Below are positions 8,593-17,360 of a stretch of DNA of 40,092 nucleotides, piece after piece. The notes under the pieces were generated by a model that worked only from the letters and a program-made list of their open reading frames with translations, was not told where the DNA came from and searched no databases. Each line of letters begins with the position of its first letter. Positions within the stretch are counted from its first letter, which is position 1. Source of the DNA: Chlorobiota bacterium (GTDB taxonomy: Bacteria; Bacteroidota; Ignavibacteria; Tepidaquicellales; OLB5); assembly GCA_022616535.1 (NCBI GenBank), contig JAKEEM010000061.1:1-40092 (forward strand). Reading direction: 5' to 3'. The translations under genes were made by a program, and so were the position numbers.

Positions 8593-9654
8593 ATGAATAT
8601 GTTTCTTAGTAAAGGTTATAAAGGAATCTTTTACCTTTTTTATAAAGATGAGGTTACAGGAAAAAAGAAAAAAATTTCAACTAAAACAAAGCTTAAATCA
8701 GAGGCAAATAAATTTTTATTAACATTCAATCCTGAGACACAAGCCAAAAAAGCATTAAATATTGATTCGGAGTACCTGAAGGAATACACAATGAACTATG
8801 TTAAAACTAATCTCTCTAAATCATCTCAATATGTTTATGAGACAATTTTCCGGCATTTATTTAATCAGTTTGGAAACAAGCTAATAAAGTTATTCACCAT
8901 TCAGGATATTGAATCATACAAAAACGAAAGGTTAAAATCAGTTTCAAAAACATCAGTAAATATCGAATTAAGAACATTGAAAGCTTTATTTAATTATGCA
9001 ATAAAGTGGGGTTTTATTAATCACAATCCGGTTAAATATGCAAGGTTTTTCAGTGTTCCCGAAAAAGAAAGATTACATTTTACTGATGATGAAATCGAAA
9101 CACTTCTAAAAAACATTTCTGACCAAAACTTAAAAAACATAGTTTTATTTGGATTAATGACCGGTTGTAGATTAAATGAAATTCTTAACCTGCAATGGAA
9201 GGATGTGGACTTGCAAAGAAATTGTATTAAAATATGCAATAAACCAAATTTCCAAACAAAGACCGGAAAAATTAGAGAAATACCAATATCCGATAAGTTG
9301 AATGAAATTTTATATAAATTATATAACAACAGAAATAGAACAAATGTACTTGAAATTGACATGAACGAAAAATACGTTTTTTGCAGCAGGAATGGCTTTA
9401 GATTTAATAAAGGGTATATCTCAAGGAAATTTAAAAAATATTTGAGATTATCGGGATTACCCTAAATCCTGCATTTCCATTGTCTTAGACACACTTTTTT
9501 AACTCAACTTGCACGTAGAGGTGTTAGTATTTACCATTTAAAGCAAATTGCCGGGCATTCGGATATAAAAACAACGGAAATATATCTTCACACGGTTACA
9601 GAAGATTTAAGACAGGCCGTAAATAAAGTAAATCTTAATTTTTTGAAATTATAA
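8593..9654 (+). pseudogene. Tyrosine recombinase/integrase with in-frame stop
   Basis: A phage-type tyrosine integrase. Residues 1-290 run from an Arm-like N-terminus (GYKGIFYLFYKDEVTGKKKKIST) through the SAM-like core-binding domain to the first part of the catalytic domain, with Arg in GLMTGCRLNEIL. A TAA at 9463-9465 then interrupts it. The same frame continues to 9654 with HFHCLRHTFLTQLARRG, QIAGHSDIKTTEIY and a final LNFLKL, which supply the remaining catalytic His-x-x-Arg, His and Tyr. So this is one point nonsense mutation, not a frameshift. A truncated product would lack most catalytic residues. Position and direction beside the cut tRNA-Asn suggest it was the enzyme that integrated the element. 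A sequencing error is a possible alternative. Confidence 0.85.
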
Positions 9655-9670
9655 ATTAAACCTTTAAAAT

Positions 9671-10086
9671 ATGAAATCAAATGATATTAAGAACCAATTT
9701 ATAGAATTACGGGCTAAGGGCTTATCATTCGATAAGATAGTGAAGAATTGAAAACCTCTAAACCTGTATTGATTAAATGGAGCAGTGAATTTTCAAAGGA
9801 AATTGATAATCTAAAGTATCTTTACCTTGACGAAATTATTGAAAAAAATAATTTAATGAGAGAAAAAAGAATTGAGATGTTATCAATATTGCTAAATAAT
9901 GCATTAGAAGAAATCAAAAGCAGAGATTTGATAAATGTAAAGACAGGCGATTTACTAAAAATAATAATGGTTTTGGACAAAAAGTTAAAATCAGAATTCG
10001 AAGAAATTAAATATAATACCGGTGAGGTTGAGTCGTGGGATTGGCAGTTGGATAAGGAAGAAAAAATTTTATCATTACTTTACTAA
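9671..10086 (+). pseudogene. Small HTH protein broken by a frameshift
   Basis: The first 26 codons from ATG 9671 (MKSNDIKNQFIELRAKGLSFDKIVKN) end in TGA, and an overlapping frame continues with LKTSKPVLIKWSSEFSKEIDNLKYLYLDEIIEKN to 10086. Joined by one added base near 9745, they give a helix-turn-helix of the type GLSFDKIVKELKTSKPVLIKWS followed by a helical tail, about 138 aa. I infer a DNA-binding regulator or accessory protein of the integrated element, for instance directing excision; no family name can be given with confidence. It lies 16 bp after the integrase remnant in the same direction, so the two were probably an operon. If not a frameshift, the downstream TTG-started 112-aa frame could stand alone, but it would lack the first helix. 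Confidence 0.65.
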
Positions 10087-10300
10087 AACTTTACTATTGT
10101 TTTACTATAACTGATTGCGGTTACCACAAAAATGCCCTAATTTCCCAAATTCTTATATTAAAGAATAAATAATTAGAGTGATATTTATTTTTCGTTTATA
10201 AATCACATTATTTTTCGTTATTTAATCATTAATAAAAGGATTTTCAAATTTTCAGAACTATAAAAAAATAGGTTTTCAAGAAAATGATGTATTCAGCTCA

Positions 10301-10308
10301 TATTTTTG
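10301..10308 (+). promoter_or_regulatory. Candidate -7 box for the lipoprotein gene
   Basis: TATTTTTG fits the Bacteroidota TAnnTTTG consensus 56 bp ahead of the lipoprotein start. No TTTG is seen at the ideal distance upstream, so this is a weak prediction. The rest of the 277-bp gap after the HTH remnant is AT-rich with nothing else recognisable. Confidence 0.3.
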
Positions 10309-10363
10309 TATTTTAAGAAATAATAATAATCTATATATTTCCTTTTAGAAAGGATTGACATAA

Positions 10364-10846
10364 ATGAAAAAATCTATTTACTTCTTATTTTTAATTTCAT
10401 TATTCATTGGCTGTTCATCTTATCAACCCCCGAAAGATTATAAAGTTGAAAAAGAAACCACTTTGAGTAAATCCTATGATGTCGTCTGGCAAAATGTAGT
10501 TGATTATTTTGCAACACATAATACTCCTATAAAGACTATGGATAAGGGAACTGGTTTAATAGCTACTGATTATAATTTAACAGTTACGGAAGCATTGAAA
10601 TATATGGATTGTGGAGAAGCAGGAAATACATTAGGGGCACATCAACGAATTGAAGGACAAAGCGGGAATTTTAATATTTTATTGAAGAAATTAGACGAAA
10701 ATACAACAAAAGTAACCGCAAATGTTTTTTTTAATAGTATTCTTACTACCTATGGTGATAAAGGCGAAATATTGAAAAGTGAAAAAATAAATTGTAATTC
10801 TAAAGGCGTATTAGAAAAAGAATTGATTAGTAATATTTCAAGATAA
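10364..10846 (+). CDS. Small lipoprotein of unknown function
   Basis: A 160-aa protein with a lipoprotein signal: MKKSIYFLFLISLFIGCSSY, lipobox LFIGC with Cys17. The mature part contains SYDVVWQNVVDYFATHNTPIKTMDKGTGLIATDY, a pattern (Trp helix, then I...D..SGLI-like strand) seen in several envelope lipoproteins with small alpha/beta domains, but I cannot name the family. A Cys pair (Cys82 and Cys143 approximately) may be structural. It is flanked by a promoter-like box and a strong terminator, so it is a single-gene unit, a cargo-like arrangement within the integrated element. Membrane side is not determinable here. Confidence 0.7.
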   Translation: MKKSIYFLFLISLFIGCSSYQPPKDYKVEKETTLSKSYDVVWQNVVDYFATHNTPIKTMDKGTGLIATDYNLTVTEALKYMDCGEAGNTLGAHQRIEGQSGNFNILLKKLDENTTKVTANVFFNSILTTYGDKGEILKSEKINCNSKGVLEKELISNISR

Positions 10847-10865
10847 AATTAAAAAGCAGACATAA

Positions 10866-10890
10866 TTGGGGCTTAAAATGCCCCTTTTTT
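10866..10890 (+). terminator. Rho-independent terminator after the lipoprotein
   Basis: GGGGC (10868-10872), a short AT loop and GCCCC (10880-10884) are followed by TTTTTT, 20 bp past the stop codon. Confidence 0.88.
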
Positions 10891-11044
10891 ATTGATTCAA
10901 TTAGGACTCTACCCATATTTTAAAAAAATTTTCGGGACAAAGGTGGACAACCCAAAAGTATCACAGCTTGATATTTTTTTTCAAAAATATCTTGCTATTT
11001 TATTTCAATTTTAAAAAGAAAATCAAAAATTAAAGTAAAGGAAA

Positions 11045-12463
11045 ATGGAATTAAAGAAGAAAGACAAACCCCAATTTAAAGCTTCTTATAAAGGCAATCC
11101 AACAGAAGAAATTAGAAAGGAAGCTGAGGAAAAAACAAAAGAATTAAATGAATTTTGCGAAAGCATTATACAATCCTATAAAAAGGCAAGCTGCAAAGAT
11201 GAATTTGAACAAAGCTTCTTTATGTTGTGGTATAGTCGAGTAGACCGAACTGCGTTTTTTCATCAGATTATAGAATGTTTAAATTATTATGAAATTGACT
11301 TACCGAATTTTTTCTCCATTGAGAAAAAACTATACATGTCCACACAAGCCAAACTTAAAAAGATAGAAGAACAACGTAAAAAAGTTAACAATAAAGATAA
11401 TGGCAATAAAGATAATGGTGAAAAAATTCTTGAAAATGTTATTGATATGGGAGGTTCCAGAATTGAAATACATAGAGATAAAGAACAGAATCTAGAAGAT
11501 AAACTAAAATATGAATTGCAAAGGAAAGAGTTTGAAGAAAAAATTAACAATATTATTGACGAAGCAAAACAATTAATTCATAATGCAGTTTCTTATTCTG
11601 ATTATTTAAGCAAGTTAAAGCCAATTTACTATAAGCTACTTGATTCATCAGATACCTTTAATACATTTTGTCTTTATGAATGGTATTTAAGAATTAATCT
11701 TCCCTATCATGAAAAGTCTGAATGGAGAGATAAAATTCCCAAAATTAATCGTAACATAACATTTAGAACTGAAAAAAAATTTTCTTTGGAAGAAATCGAG
11801 AGTTTTAAAAAAGAAAGAGAAATGTTAGAAAAATATAAAAACGAATTTTATGTTATAAGACCTATGATTTTAAATGATAATTATGCCATTGGGAAAAGGG
11901 AAAATTTTATTCTTCAATTATTTGAATTATCTAAGAGTTATCCTGACCTAATTAAATTTATAAGTGATTCAGTTGAGAGACAGGTGCAGGGATTTTTAAA
12001 TAGGGATAATGAATACCAAAAATCTATGGAAGTGCTTAGAAATGAACAAATTATTATTTACAAGAAAATGATTAGTGTAATTGAAAAATTAAATATATCA
12101 GATAAAGAAAAGCAGAACGCTATTAATCAAATTGATGAGATGAACAAGAGATTATTATCCACAAATTTAAAATACAATATTTACTATCCTGAATATCAAG
12201 ACATTAAAGCTGAAATTGACAGAAATGAATTTAAGCCCGATGAGAGAAACCGGGCAAATGATTTAGGCATTAACAGTTTTAAAGAATGGAAATATGCTTT
12301 TTATGTTTTAGCCTTTAGAAACGAAAATAACCTGCATTTCAGGGAAATAGTAAAAGATGAAAGCGGAAATAAAATTGAATTTACAAAAAACTCACTGGAT
12401 AGCTGTTTTTCTATTTTTCACAATGCTTATAATACATATACTAATAGACAAGCTAAAAAATAA
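11045..12463 (+). CDS. Unrecognised 472-aa charged, helical protein
   Basis: I do not recognise this protein. It has no signal peptide or membrane segment. It is rich in Lys, Glu, Asn and Ile and is predicted to be mostly helical. Visible parts are: a lysine-rich N-terminus; an aromatic block FEQSFFMLWYSRVDRTAFFHQIIECLNYYEI (about residues 58-90); a low-complexity linker with NKDNG repeats (about 117-128); a second aromatic block FCLYEWYLRINLPYHEKSEW (about 208-227); a coiled-coil-prone stretch (about 330-385); and a compact end, FKEWKYAFYVLAFRNENNLHFREIV. The two aromatic blocks resemble each other loosely. It sits alone between the two broken integrases with no near neighbour on its strand, so it is probably cargo of the element. 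Confidence 0.65.
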   Translation: MELKKKDKPQFKASYKGNPTEEIRKEAEEKTKELNEFCESIIQSYKKASCKDEFEQSFFMLWYSRVDRTAFFHQIIECLNYYEIDLPNFFSIEKKLYMSTQAKLKKIEEQRKKVNNKDNGNKDNGEKILENVIDMGGSRIEIHRDKEQNLEDKLKYELQRKEFEEKINNIIDEAKQLIHNAVSYSDYLSKLKPIYYKLLDSSDTFNTFCLYEWYLRINLPYHEKSEWRDKIPKINRNITFRTEKKFSLEEIESFKKEREMLEKYKNEFYVIRPMILNDNYAIGKRENFILQLFELSKSYPDLIKFISDSVERQVQGFLNRDNEYQKSMEVLRNEQIIIYKKMISVIEKLNISDKEKQNAINQIDEMNKRLLSTNLKYNIYYPEYQDIKAEIDRNEFKPDERNRANDLGINSFKEWKYAFYVLAFRNENNLHFREIVKDESGNKIEFTKNSLDSCFSIFHNAYNTYTNRQAKK

Positions 12464-12627
12464 CATATCTTTACCACTAATACATCTGTAATAATTTGAA
12501 GTTTACACCTGTAATATTTTGTAGTTCACTTATATAATAATCAAAAGTTTATTTACGTAACAAAATAAAGTTTACGTAGGTATCTTTGATATATAATCAT
12601 CTCTTATTATCCTTACTAAAAAAATTA

Positions 12628-12665
12628 GAATTATTTGTCGTTCACGTATCGAATTATTTGTCGTT
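12628..12665. repeat. 15-bp direct repeat pair
   Basis: GAATTATTTGTCGTT occurs at 12628-12642 and 12651-12665, a period of 23 bp or about two helical turns. Such spacing is common for protein-binding iterons or recombinase arm sites. It lies in the 480-bp gene-free stretch (12464-12943) between the unknown protein and the second integrase. Confidence 0.75.
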
Positions 12666-12683
12666 ACTCAAAAGAAAAATACT

Positions 12684-12750
12684 AACGGTAACAAAGTTTC
12701 TTTTGAAGTGTTCCTTTCCTTCATTGATTTTCTTGGCCTTTGTTACCGTT
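12684..12750. repeat. Perfect 13-bp inverted repeat
   Basis: AACGGTAACAAAG (12684-12696) is the exact reverse complement of CTTTGTTACCGTT (12738-12750), with 41 bp between. It lies directly after the 15-bp direct repeats and about 190 bp ahead of the second integrase. It could be a recombinase or regulator binding region or the ends of a tiny relic. The rest of 12464-12943 shows only AT-rich sequence; a 62-codon frame across the repeat has no coding character. Confidence 0.75.
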
Positions 12751-12943
12751 TACTTTATTTTAAACCAAACTTGATATAAGCTACTTCCGCAAAAACGGTA
12801 TAAACTTTGATATGTGGGGTGTTGTATATTTGCTCATAAAGATTGTTTTTGTAATATGGTATTAAAAAAATTATGCGAGCTTGAAAATGCTGATGTGCGT
12901 CTAATCAGCTACCTTTTATTTATTATATACTAAACTTGGTAAA

Positions 12944-14061
12944 ATGGGAGTTGTAAAAGGATATAAAAATATTTGGTATTACAGGTTCATACAAACTAAC
13001 GGAAAGTATACAAAAAAGTCCCTGCATACAACAGATAGAGACGAGGCAGAAAGATTATCTCAGGTATTTATACGTGAACACCGTGAGGAAATGAAAGATT
13101 TTCAGGAAGTAACCTTGCATAAATTAAGACAGGATTTTGAGGAGTACCATATTAAGAATAAACCAAAGAAAACAAAAGACAATTACAGAATTGTATTCAA
13201 TGGATTAGAAAATTTACTTGGCTCTGAATTCATTATTAAAAATATACTTCCTGTTAACATTGAAAAATACAAACAGTCATTACTAGATGAAGGGAAATCC
13301 CCTGCAACGGTTAATTCATATCTAAGAAATGTAAGATGTATCTTCAATAAAGCAGTCCATAAATTCAAGTATCTGAAGGAAAACCCTGCAAATGAAGTTG
13401 AATTCCTTGAAGACCCGGAACGATTGAGAGATTTTAGTGAAACAGAAGTTAATCTGCTAGCAGAGAACATTAAAAACAAATTAATTCGGGTTGTTTTTTT
13501 GATTGCCGTGTATGCTGGTTTAAGAAAAGGTGAAATTTTACACATCAGATGGAAAGACATTGACTTTACAAATAAGACGATAAATATAATAAACAACAGA
13601 GCTTTCAAAACAAAGACAAGAAAAATCAGGCAAGTCCCAATCTCGGATGAATTATTTCATATAATTAAAGAAATACAATTTGAAAGATTTGGGGATAAAG
13701 AAAATAATATTATTAATCTTGAAGATTATTTACTTGAAAATTCTTACGGCAGCCCTTTTAACGGAAATTACATTTCTAGGGAATTTAAAAAATATTTAAG
13801 AGCATTTGCTTTGATGAGGATTATAATTTTCATTCCACACGGTTTACTTTCGCTACATTATCCGCTAAAAATGGTGTCCCTCTTGAACAAATACAAAAAA
13901 TAATGGGTCACACAAAGCTTTCTACAACAGAGAAGTATGTTAAAGTCGTTTCATCAGAAATGCATGAAGCTGTGAACAGAAATCATATTGAATGCATAAG
14001 AAAGAGATATTTAGATTCAAAGATTTATGACAGAGTTTTTGAATTGAGCAATCAAAGCTAA
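12944..14061 (+). pseudogene. Second tyrosine recombinase, frameshifted
   Basis: A tyrosine integrase related to the first one: N-terminal GYKNIWYYRFIQTNGKYTKKSL, core-binding helices, and a catalytic domain with Arg in AVYAGLRKGEILHIRWKDIDF. After FKKYLRAFA (about 13807) the reading frame shifts. The displaced frame continues FDEDYNFHSTRFTFATLSAKNG, QIQKIMGHTKLSTTEKY and ends at 14061, restoring the His-x-x-Arg, GH and Tyr motifs. Adding one G near 13807 would join the two parts into about 372 aa. The protein as read ends at 13903 with an unrelated tail and no catalytic Tyr. It probably marks a second insertion or the far side of a composite element. Confidence 0.85.
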
Positions 14062-14143
14062 AACTTTGGTTCCAAAAAGAAAAGTATACTCTACTTTAAA
14101 AGAAAATTGTTTTTTGTATATTAGTATATGAATTCATCAGACA

Positions 14144-15013
14144 ATGAATAAATTCTATCAAAAACAATTGCTAAAATACTCAAGAAAGGATTTAATTGCT
14201 TCTTGCATTTTATTTGAAAATAACCTTTACTTACAATCAATTTACATGTTTCAGCAAAGTGTTGAAAAAGCTGTCAAAAATTACGGTTTACTGACAGGAA
14301 TAGTTTCCATAAATGATTTGCAATGGAAAATTGGTCATAACCCGATAAAACTGTTTGAGATATTCTTGCATTTTAATGAAAAAAATGTTAAGAGGTTAGA
14401 AAATGCAAGAAAGGATAAAATAATAGGCAAAGCTAATTTCTTTCAAGATTTTGATATGTCAAAAGGTTTTGAGAATTTTCATAAAGCCAAGCAGGAAATC
14501 AATAAACTTAAAAAAACAGAGGTTCAAAAAAATAAAAACCTGTTAATTGATATATTCAACAATCTGCTTGACATTAACAGAGGAATTGAAAGATTAAAAA
14601 AGACTTCTTTAAAAGCTGAATTCATCCGGAATTGCTTCGACAAAGGACTGGAATATTCCAAAGATTTGCTTCAGAGGCTATCTCCTTTTAATGCAAAAAA
14701 AATTAAATTAGAAATTGATTACTTCATGAAAAAAGAGGTTAGTAAAAATAAAACAATACGAAAAGTAGCAAAACTATTAAGACTTCTTTTATTTGCCATA
14801 ATGATTGAACAAGCATTAATACACTTGTCAGTACTTGTCATTAAATTGGATACTAGACTAAGGTACCCTTCCGATAGCAATTCTCTGTTGAATACTCTTA
14901 CTAAAAAAGATACATTCATACGCATGTTGCCAGATTTTCAAGACCAGTTGCTGTTAATTATCAATCATCTTGAAAAATTTAACTTTCAATTAGCATTAGT
15001 GAAGACTCCCTAA
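14144..15013 (+). CDS. HEPN-domain protein
   Basis: A 289-aa soluble protein. Residues about 6-46 (KQLLKYSRKDLIASCILFENNLYLQSIYMFQQSVEKAVKNYGLL) match the start of HEPN domains, where a helix with D..A...L....LY precedes A...QQ..EKA.K. HEPN proteins are commonly RNA-binding or RNA-cutting partners in toxin-antitoxin and anti-phage systems. The classical catalytic R-x4-6-H is not evident, so ribonuclease activity cannot be claimed. The remainder is Lys-rich and helical with a hydrophobic segment near residues 205-230 (LLRLLLFAIMIEQALIHLSVLVI) that could be buried or membrane-associated. No nucleotidyltransferase partner lies beside it. It starts 82 bp after the broken integrase, in the same direction. 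Confidence 0.6.
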   Translation: MNKFYQKQLLKYSRKDLIASCILFENNLYLQSIYMFQQSVEKAVKNYGLLTGIVSINDLQWKIGHNPIKLFEIFLHFNEKNVKRLENARKDKIIGKANFFQDFDMSKGFENFHKAKQEINKLKKTEVQKNKNLLIDIFNNLLDINRGIERLKKTSLKAEFIRNCFDKGLEYSKDLLQRLSPFNAKKIKLEIDYFMKKEVSKNKTIRKVAKLLRLLLFAIMIEQALIHLSVLVIKLDTRLRYPSDSNSLLNTLTKKDTFIRMLPDFQDQLLLIINHLEKFNFQLALVKTP

Positions 15014-15145
15014 CCCTAAATGCTTCAGATAAGTCCGAACACGCAAATTGTGGGCTTTGAACCTGCCTTGCCTTAATTATCTTCACAAAAGCCATACGCC
15101 CTTTTATTATATTCCCGCCCTTGCGAGTCCCAGCCAAGTTTCATT

Positions 15146-15199
15146 TACAGTGTCAGATTTCGTCGCCCCGCTTCATAGTTTATGTGCGGGGCAACTGTA
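15146..15199. other. Nested stem structure in a gene-free stretch
   Basis: GCCCCGC (15165-15171) pairs perfectly with GCGGGGC (15186-15192) around a 14-nt loop, and TACAGT (15146-15151) pairs with ACTGTA (15194-15199) outside it. It lies in the 708-bp gap between the HEPN gene and the methyltransferase, in a patch of higher G+C than its surroundings (about 15045-15210 and again 15320-15385). Another hairpin, AAACCAGC (15475-15482) with GCTGGTTT (15495-15502), follows. Frames of 61 and 93 codons here have no start signals or coding character. The stretch may be a small RNA, a palindromic repeat or debris of an older insertion. Confidence 0.45.
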
Positions 15200-15721
15200 T
15201 TTCTCCCCCTTTAATAAAAGCATTAAGGTATAAAATCCTATTTTTAAAGTACTGTTTTGAGCAAATTATTTGTGACCCAAATTATTTGTTTATGCTTTTT
15301 CTTTTTGCGAAACTCATAGCCTCGCCGGAAATTAAAGCTCGGCTCGGCACGGGACAAAAGCCCTATTCGGACAGCCGCAAAATTCAATTTCATAAAAAAT
15401 AATTCGTTTGAAAACAACATTAGAAATGTTAAGGATTAATCGATTCGCCCAATAGGTGGGTTTTTACAACACTAAAACCAGCCTTCCCTACTAAGCTGGT
15501 TTCAGAACTTTATTTTTAAAATTATAAGGGTTATTTATGTACTCATAAGGGTATCTTACAAATTCATAGTGTTTTAACTTCTTGTATCAACCACTATACG
15601 AACTTAACCAAACACGTTAAGCTGAAAAATAGTCAATTGTATGAAACTAATGTAGCACTTTTTATTACCGTGAAGCAAGTAGGAATTGTGGGTTTATAAT
15701 AGGTTATTTAACTAAAATCTC

Positions 15722-17224
15722 TTACAATAAATTAGCTTCCATTTCAAGAAGTTTTTTTACGGTTACCAAATTTATATCAGCATCGCCAGTTTTATAAAGC
15801 CGCTTAACTTCTTTTTCCGCCTCACCTGAAAAACCAAAAGCAATAAAATAACCCTTGTCTCTGCCGTCCCTTTTCATAGCGGCATAAAAGTTGTCAATAT
15901 CTGGTCTGCCTACTTTATCCATTTGTTTTACCTGCACCGGGTAATATCTATCAACATCACCGAATAAATCCTCGCCTGCTTTTTTCTTTTTTTCCAATTC
16001 AATCGGGTAAAGTCTGCCGTCAATTCCAAAATCACCGGATTTTCTTTTATTAGGTATTCCGCTCATATCAGTCAATTGCCCTAATGCAATAACAGCCCAG
16101 TTCTGAAATTCAAAATGAGGCATTATCCTTAGCTCTGCTTCTGTTTTCCGTATATCGACAAGCTCAAAATCCTTTCCCTCGACAAGCTTAAAATCATCCC
16201 ATAAACGCTGAGACATTACACGGCAGGCAGTCGGTGAAACATCAATCCCAATCCATTTACGCCCAAGTTTTTGGGATGCAACTAATGTTGTGCCACAGCC
16301 ACAAAAAGCGTCAAGAACTACATCACCTTTATTAGAACTGGATGAAATTATCCTTTCCATTAGAGCCATTGGCTTTTGAGTAGGGTAACCAAGCCGTTCC
16401 TTTGCTTGTGCAGAAATTGGAGGGATGTCAGTCCATATTTCCTGCAAAGGTGCTCCTTTCATTTCCTCAAGATAACGTTTAAAGCTGGGTACACCGTTTT
16501 TGCTAATTTCAATAAACCCATTTTCATACAAAACCTCAAGTTTTTCTCTTATCGTTAATTCAGCAACTTCTTTATCTATAAGTTTTTGAACAGCCCAATT
16601 GGGTACTGCCCAATGCCTTTTTCGTGTAGATGGTTTATAGCCCTTCCATTCAATATTTGAATCCCCCTTTGTTACACCTGCACCTGTTAAATCACTTAAT
16701 CTGTATCTACCTCGTTTATCCTTGAACCGGTAGAAATTATTCAAATACTCTTCTTCGTATTCAGTATATTGCGGATGGAAAGTATATTTATCACTTTTTG
16801 TATAAAAAAATATTCTATCTGAGTTTCTACCGTATTGCTTCGGGTCATTATGAGCAGAGGTTCTTTTCCAAACAATTTCGTTTTTAAAATTATTAAAACT
16901 GAAAATTTCATCAAGCATAATTTTTACATAGTGGCTTGCGTGCCAGTCACAATGATAATAAAAACTCCCCGTTTTCTTCAGCACTCTGTATAATTTCTCA
17001 ACTCTTGGCCTCATATATCTAATATAAGCATCCGCATCGCCAAACCTGTCTGTAAAAGCTCTTTTTTCCTGCACATCGCCCCAAAATGTTTCATAATTCC
17101 TGTTGCTGTTAAACGGAGGGTCTATATATATCAGGTCAATTGATTCATCGGGTATTTCATCAAGCATTTTAAGGCAATCACCGCAGTAAATTGACCCGGT
17201 CTTAAGCTGATGCGATTTTTTCAT
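15722..17224 (-). CDS. DNA methyltransferase fused to an Mrr-like endonuclease domain
   Basis: A protein of 500 aa (502 if started two codons upstream), probably a single-chain restriction-modification enzyme. Numbered on the 502-aa form, the methyltransferase has the beta-class order: catalytic DPPF at 37-40, a variable central target-recognition region (about 120-280), then the AdoMet-binding motif DAFCGCGTT at 307-315. Such enzymes methylate the amino group of adenine (N6) or cytosine (N4). After about residue 370 comes FEFQNWAVIALG, GDFGIDG (399-405) and YPVQVKQ (430-436), the D...QxK arrangement of Mrr/PD-(D/E)XK nucleases. The start at 17224 is preferred because the paralogue at 25359-26327 begins there. 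It is divergent from the YCF48 gene. Confidence 0.85.
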   Translation of the reverse strand: MKKSHQLKTGSIYCGDCLKMLDEIPDESIDLIYIDPPFNSNRNYETFWGDVQEKRAFTDRFGDADAYIRYMRPRVEKLYRVLKKTGSFYYHCDWHASHYVKIMLDEIFSFNNFKNEIVWKRTSAHNDPKQYGRNSDRIFFYTKSDKYTFHPQYTEYEEEYLNNFYRFKDKRGRYRLSDLTGAGVTKGDSNIEWKGYKPSTRKRHWAVPNWAVQKLIDKEVAELTIREKLEVLYENGFIEISKNGVPSFKRYLEEMKGAPLQEIWTDIPPISAQAKERLGYPTQKPMALMERIISSSSNKGDVVLDAFCGCGTTLVASQKLGRKWIGIDVSPTACRVMSQRLWDDFKLVEGKDFELVDIRKTEAELRIMPHFEFQNWAVIALGQLTDMSGIPNKRKSGDFGIDGRLYPIELEKKKKAGEDLFGDVDRYYPVQVKQMDKVGRPDIDNFYAAMKRDGRDKGYFIAFGFSGEAEKEVKRLYKTGDADINLVTVKKLLEMEANLL

Positions 17225-17244
17225 AAGCATTAAATATTTAATCT

Positions 17245-17274
17245 AAAATAAAGCATTGTTATTTAAAGTTCTAT
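17245..17274. repeat. Intergenic block shared by both cassettes, copy 1
   Basis: A 30-bp stretch beginning AAAATAAAGCATTGTTA and ending AAAGTTCTAT differs at one base from 26366-26395. Both lie just upstream of a methyltransferase start on the minus strand, showing that the cassette duplication includes the divergent control region. It is probably part of the methyltransferase leader or promoter. Confidence 0.75.
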
Positions 17275-17310
17275 GTTTTTTAAACCCCCTAAAAAGTATA
17301 CAAGCATCAA

Positions 17311-17360
17311 AATATTAGGGTTAATCAAATATTAGGGTTAATCAAATATTAGGTTAATCA
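17311..17360. repeat. Three-copy 17-bp tandem repeat
   Basis: AATATTAGGGTTAATCA occurs twice in tandem (17311-17344) and is followed by a 16-bp copy missing one G (17345-17360). It lies between the divergent methyltransferase and YCF48 genes. Cassette copy 2 lacks it at the matching place. The rest of the 399-bp gap is AT-rich with nothing else seen. Confidence 0.88.

Noticed and set aside
9466-9654. Treating the integrase 1 tail as the result of a frameshift
   Set aside because: Codon-by-codon reading shows the tail is in the same frame; the break is a TAA stop codon, not an indel.
12586-12774. A 62-codon open frame between the unknown protein and integrase 2
   Set aside because: It covers the direct and inverted repeats, starts without a ribosome site and has no protein-like pattern.
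14101-14140. An earlier ATG near 14128 as start of the HEPN gene
   Set aside because: It is in a different frame and meets a stop codon after seven codons.
15048-15402. Overlapping 61- and 93-codon frames
   Set aside because: Poor composition, no start signals, and they overlap the hairpin patch; chance frames are more likely.
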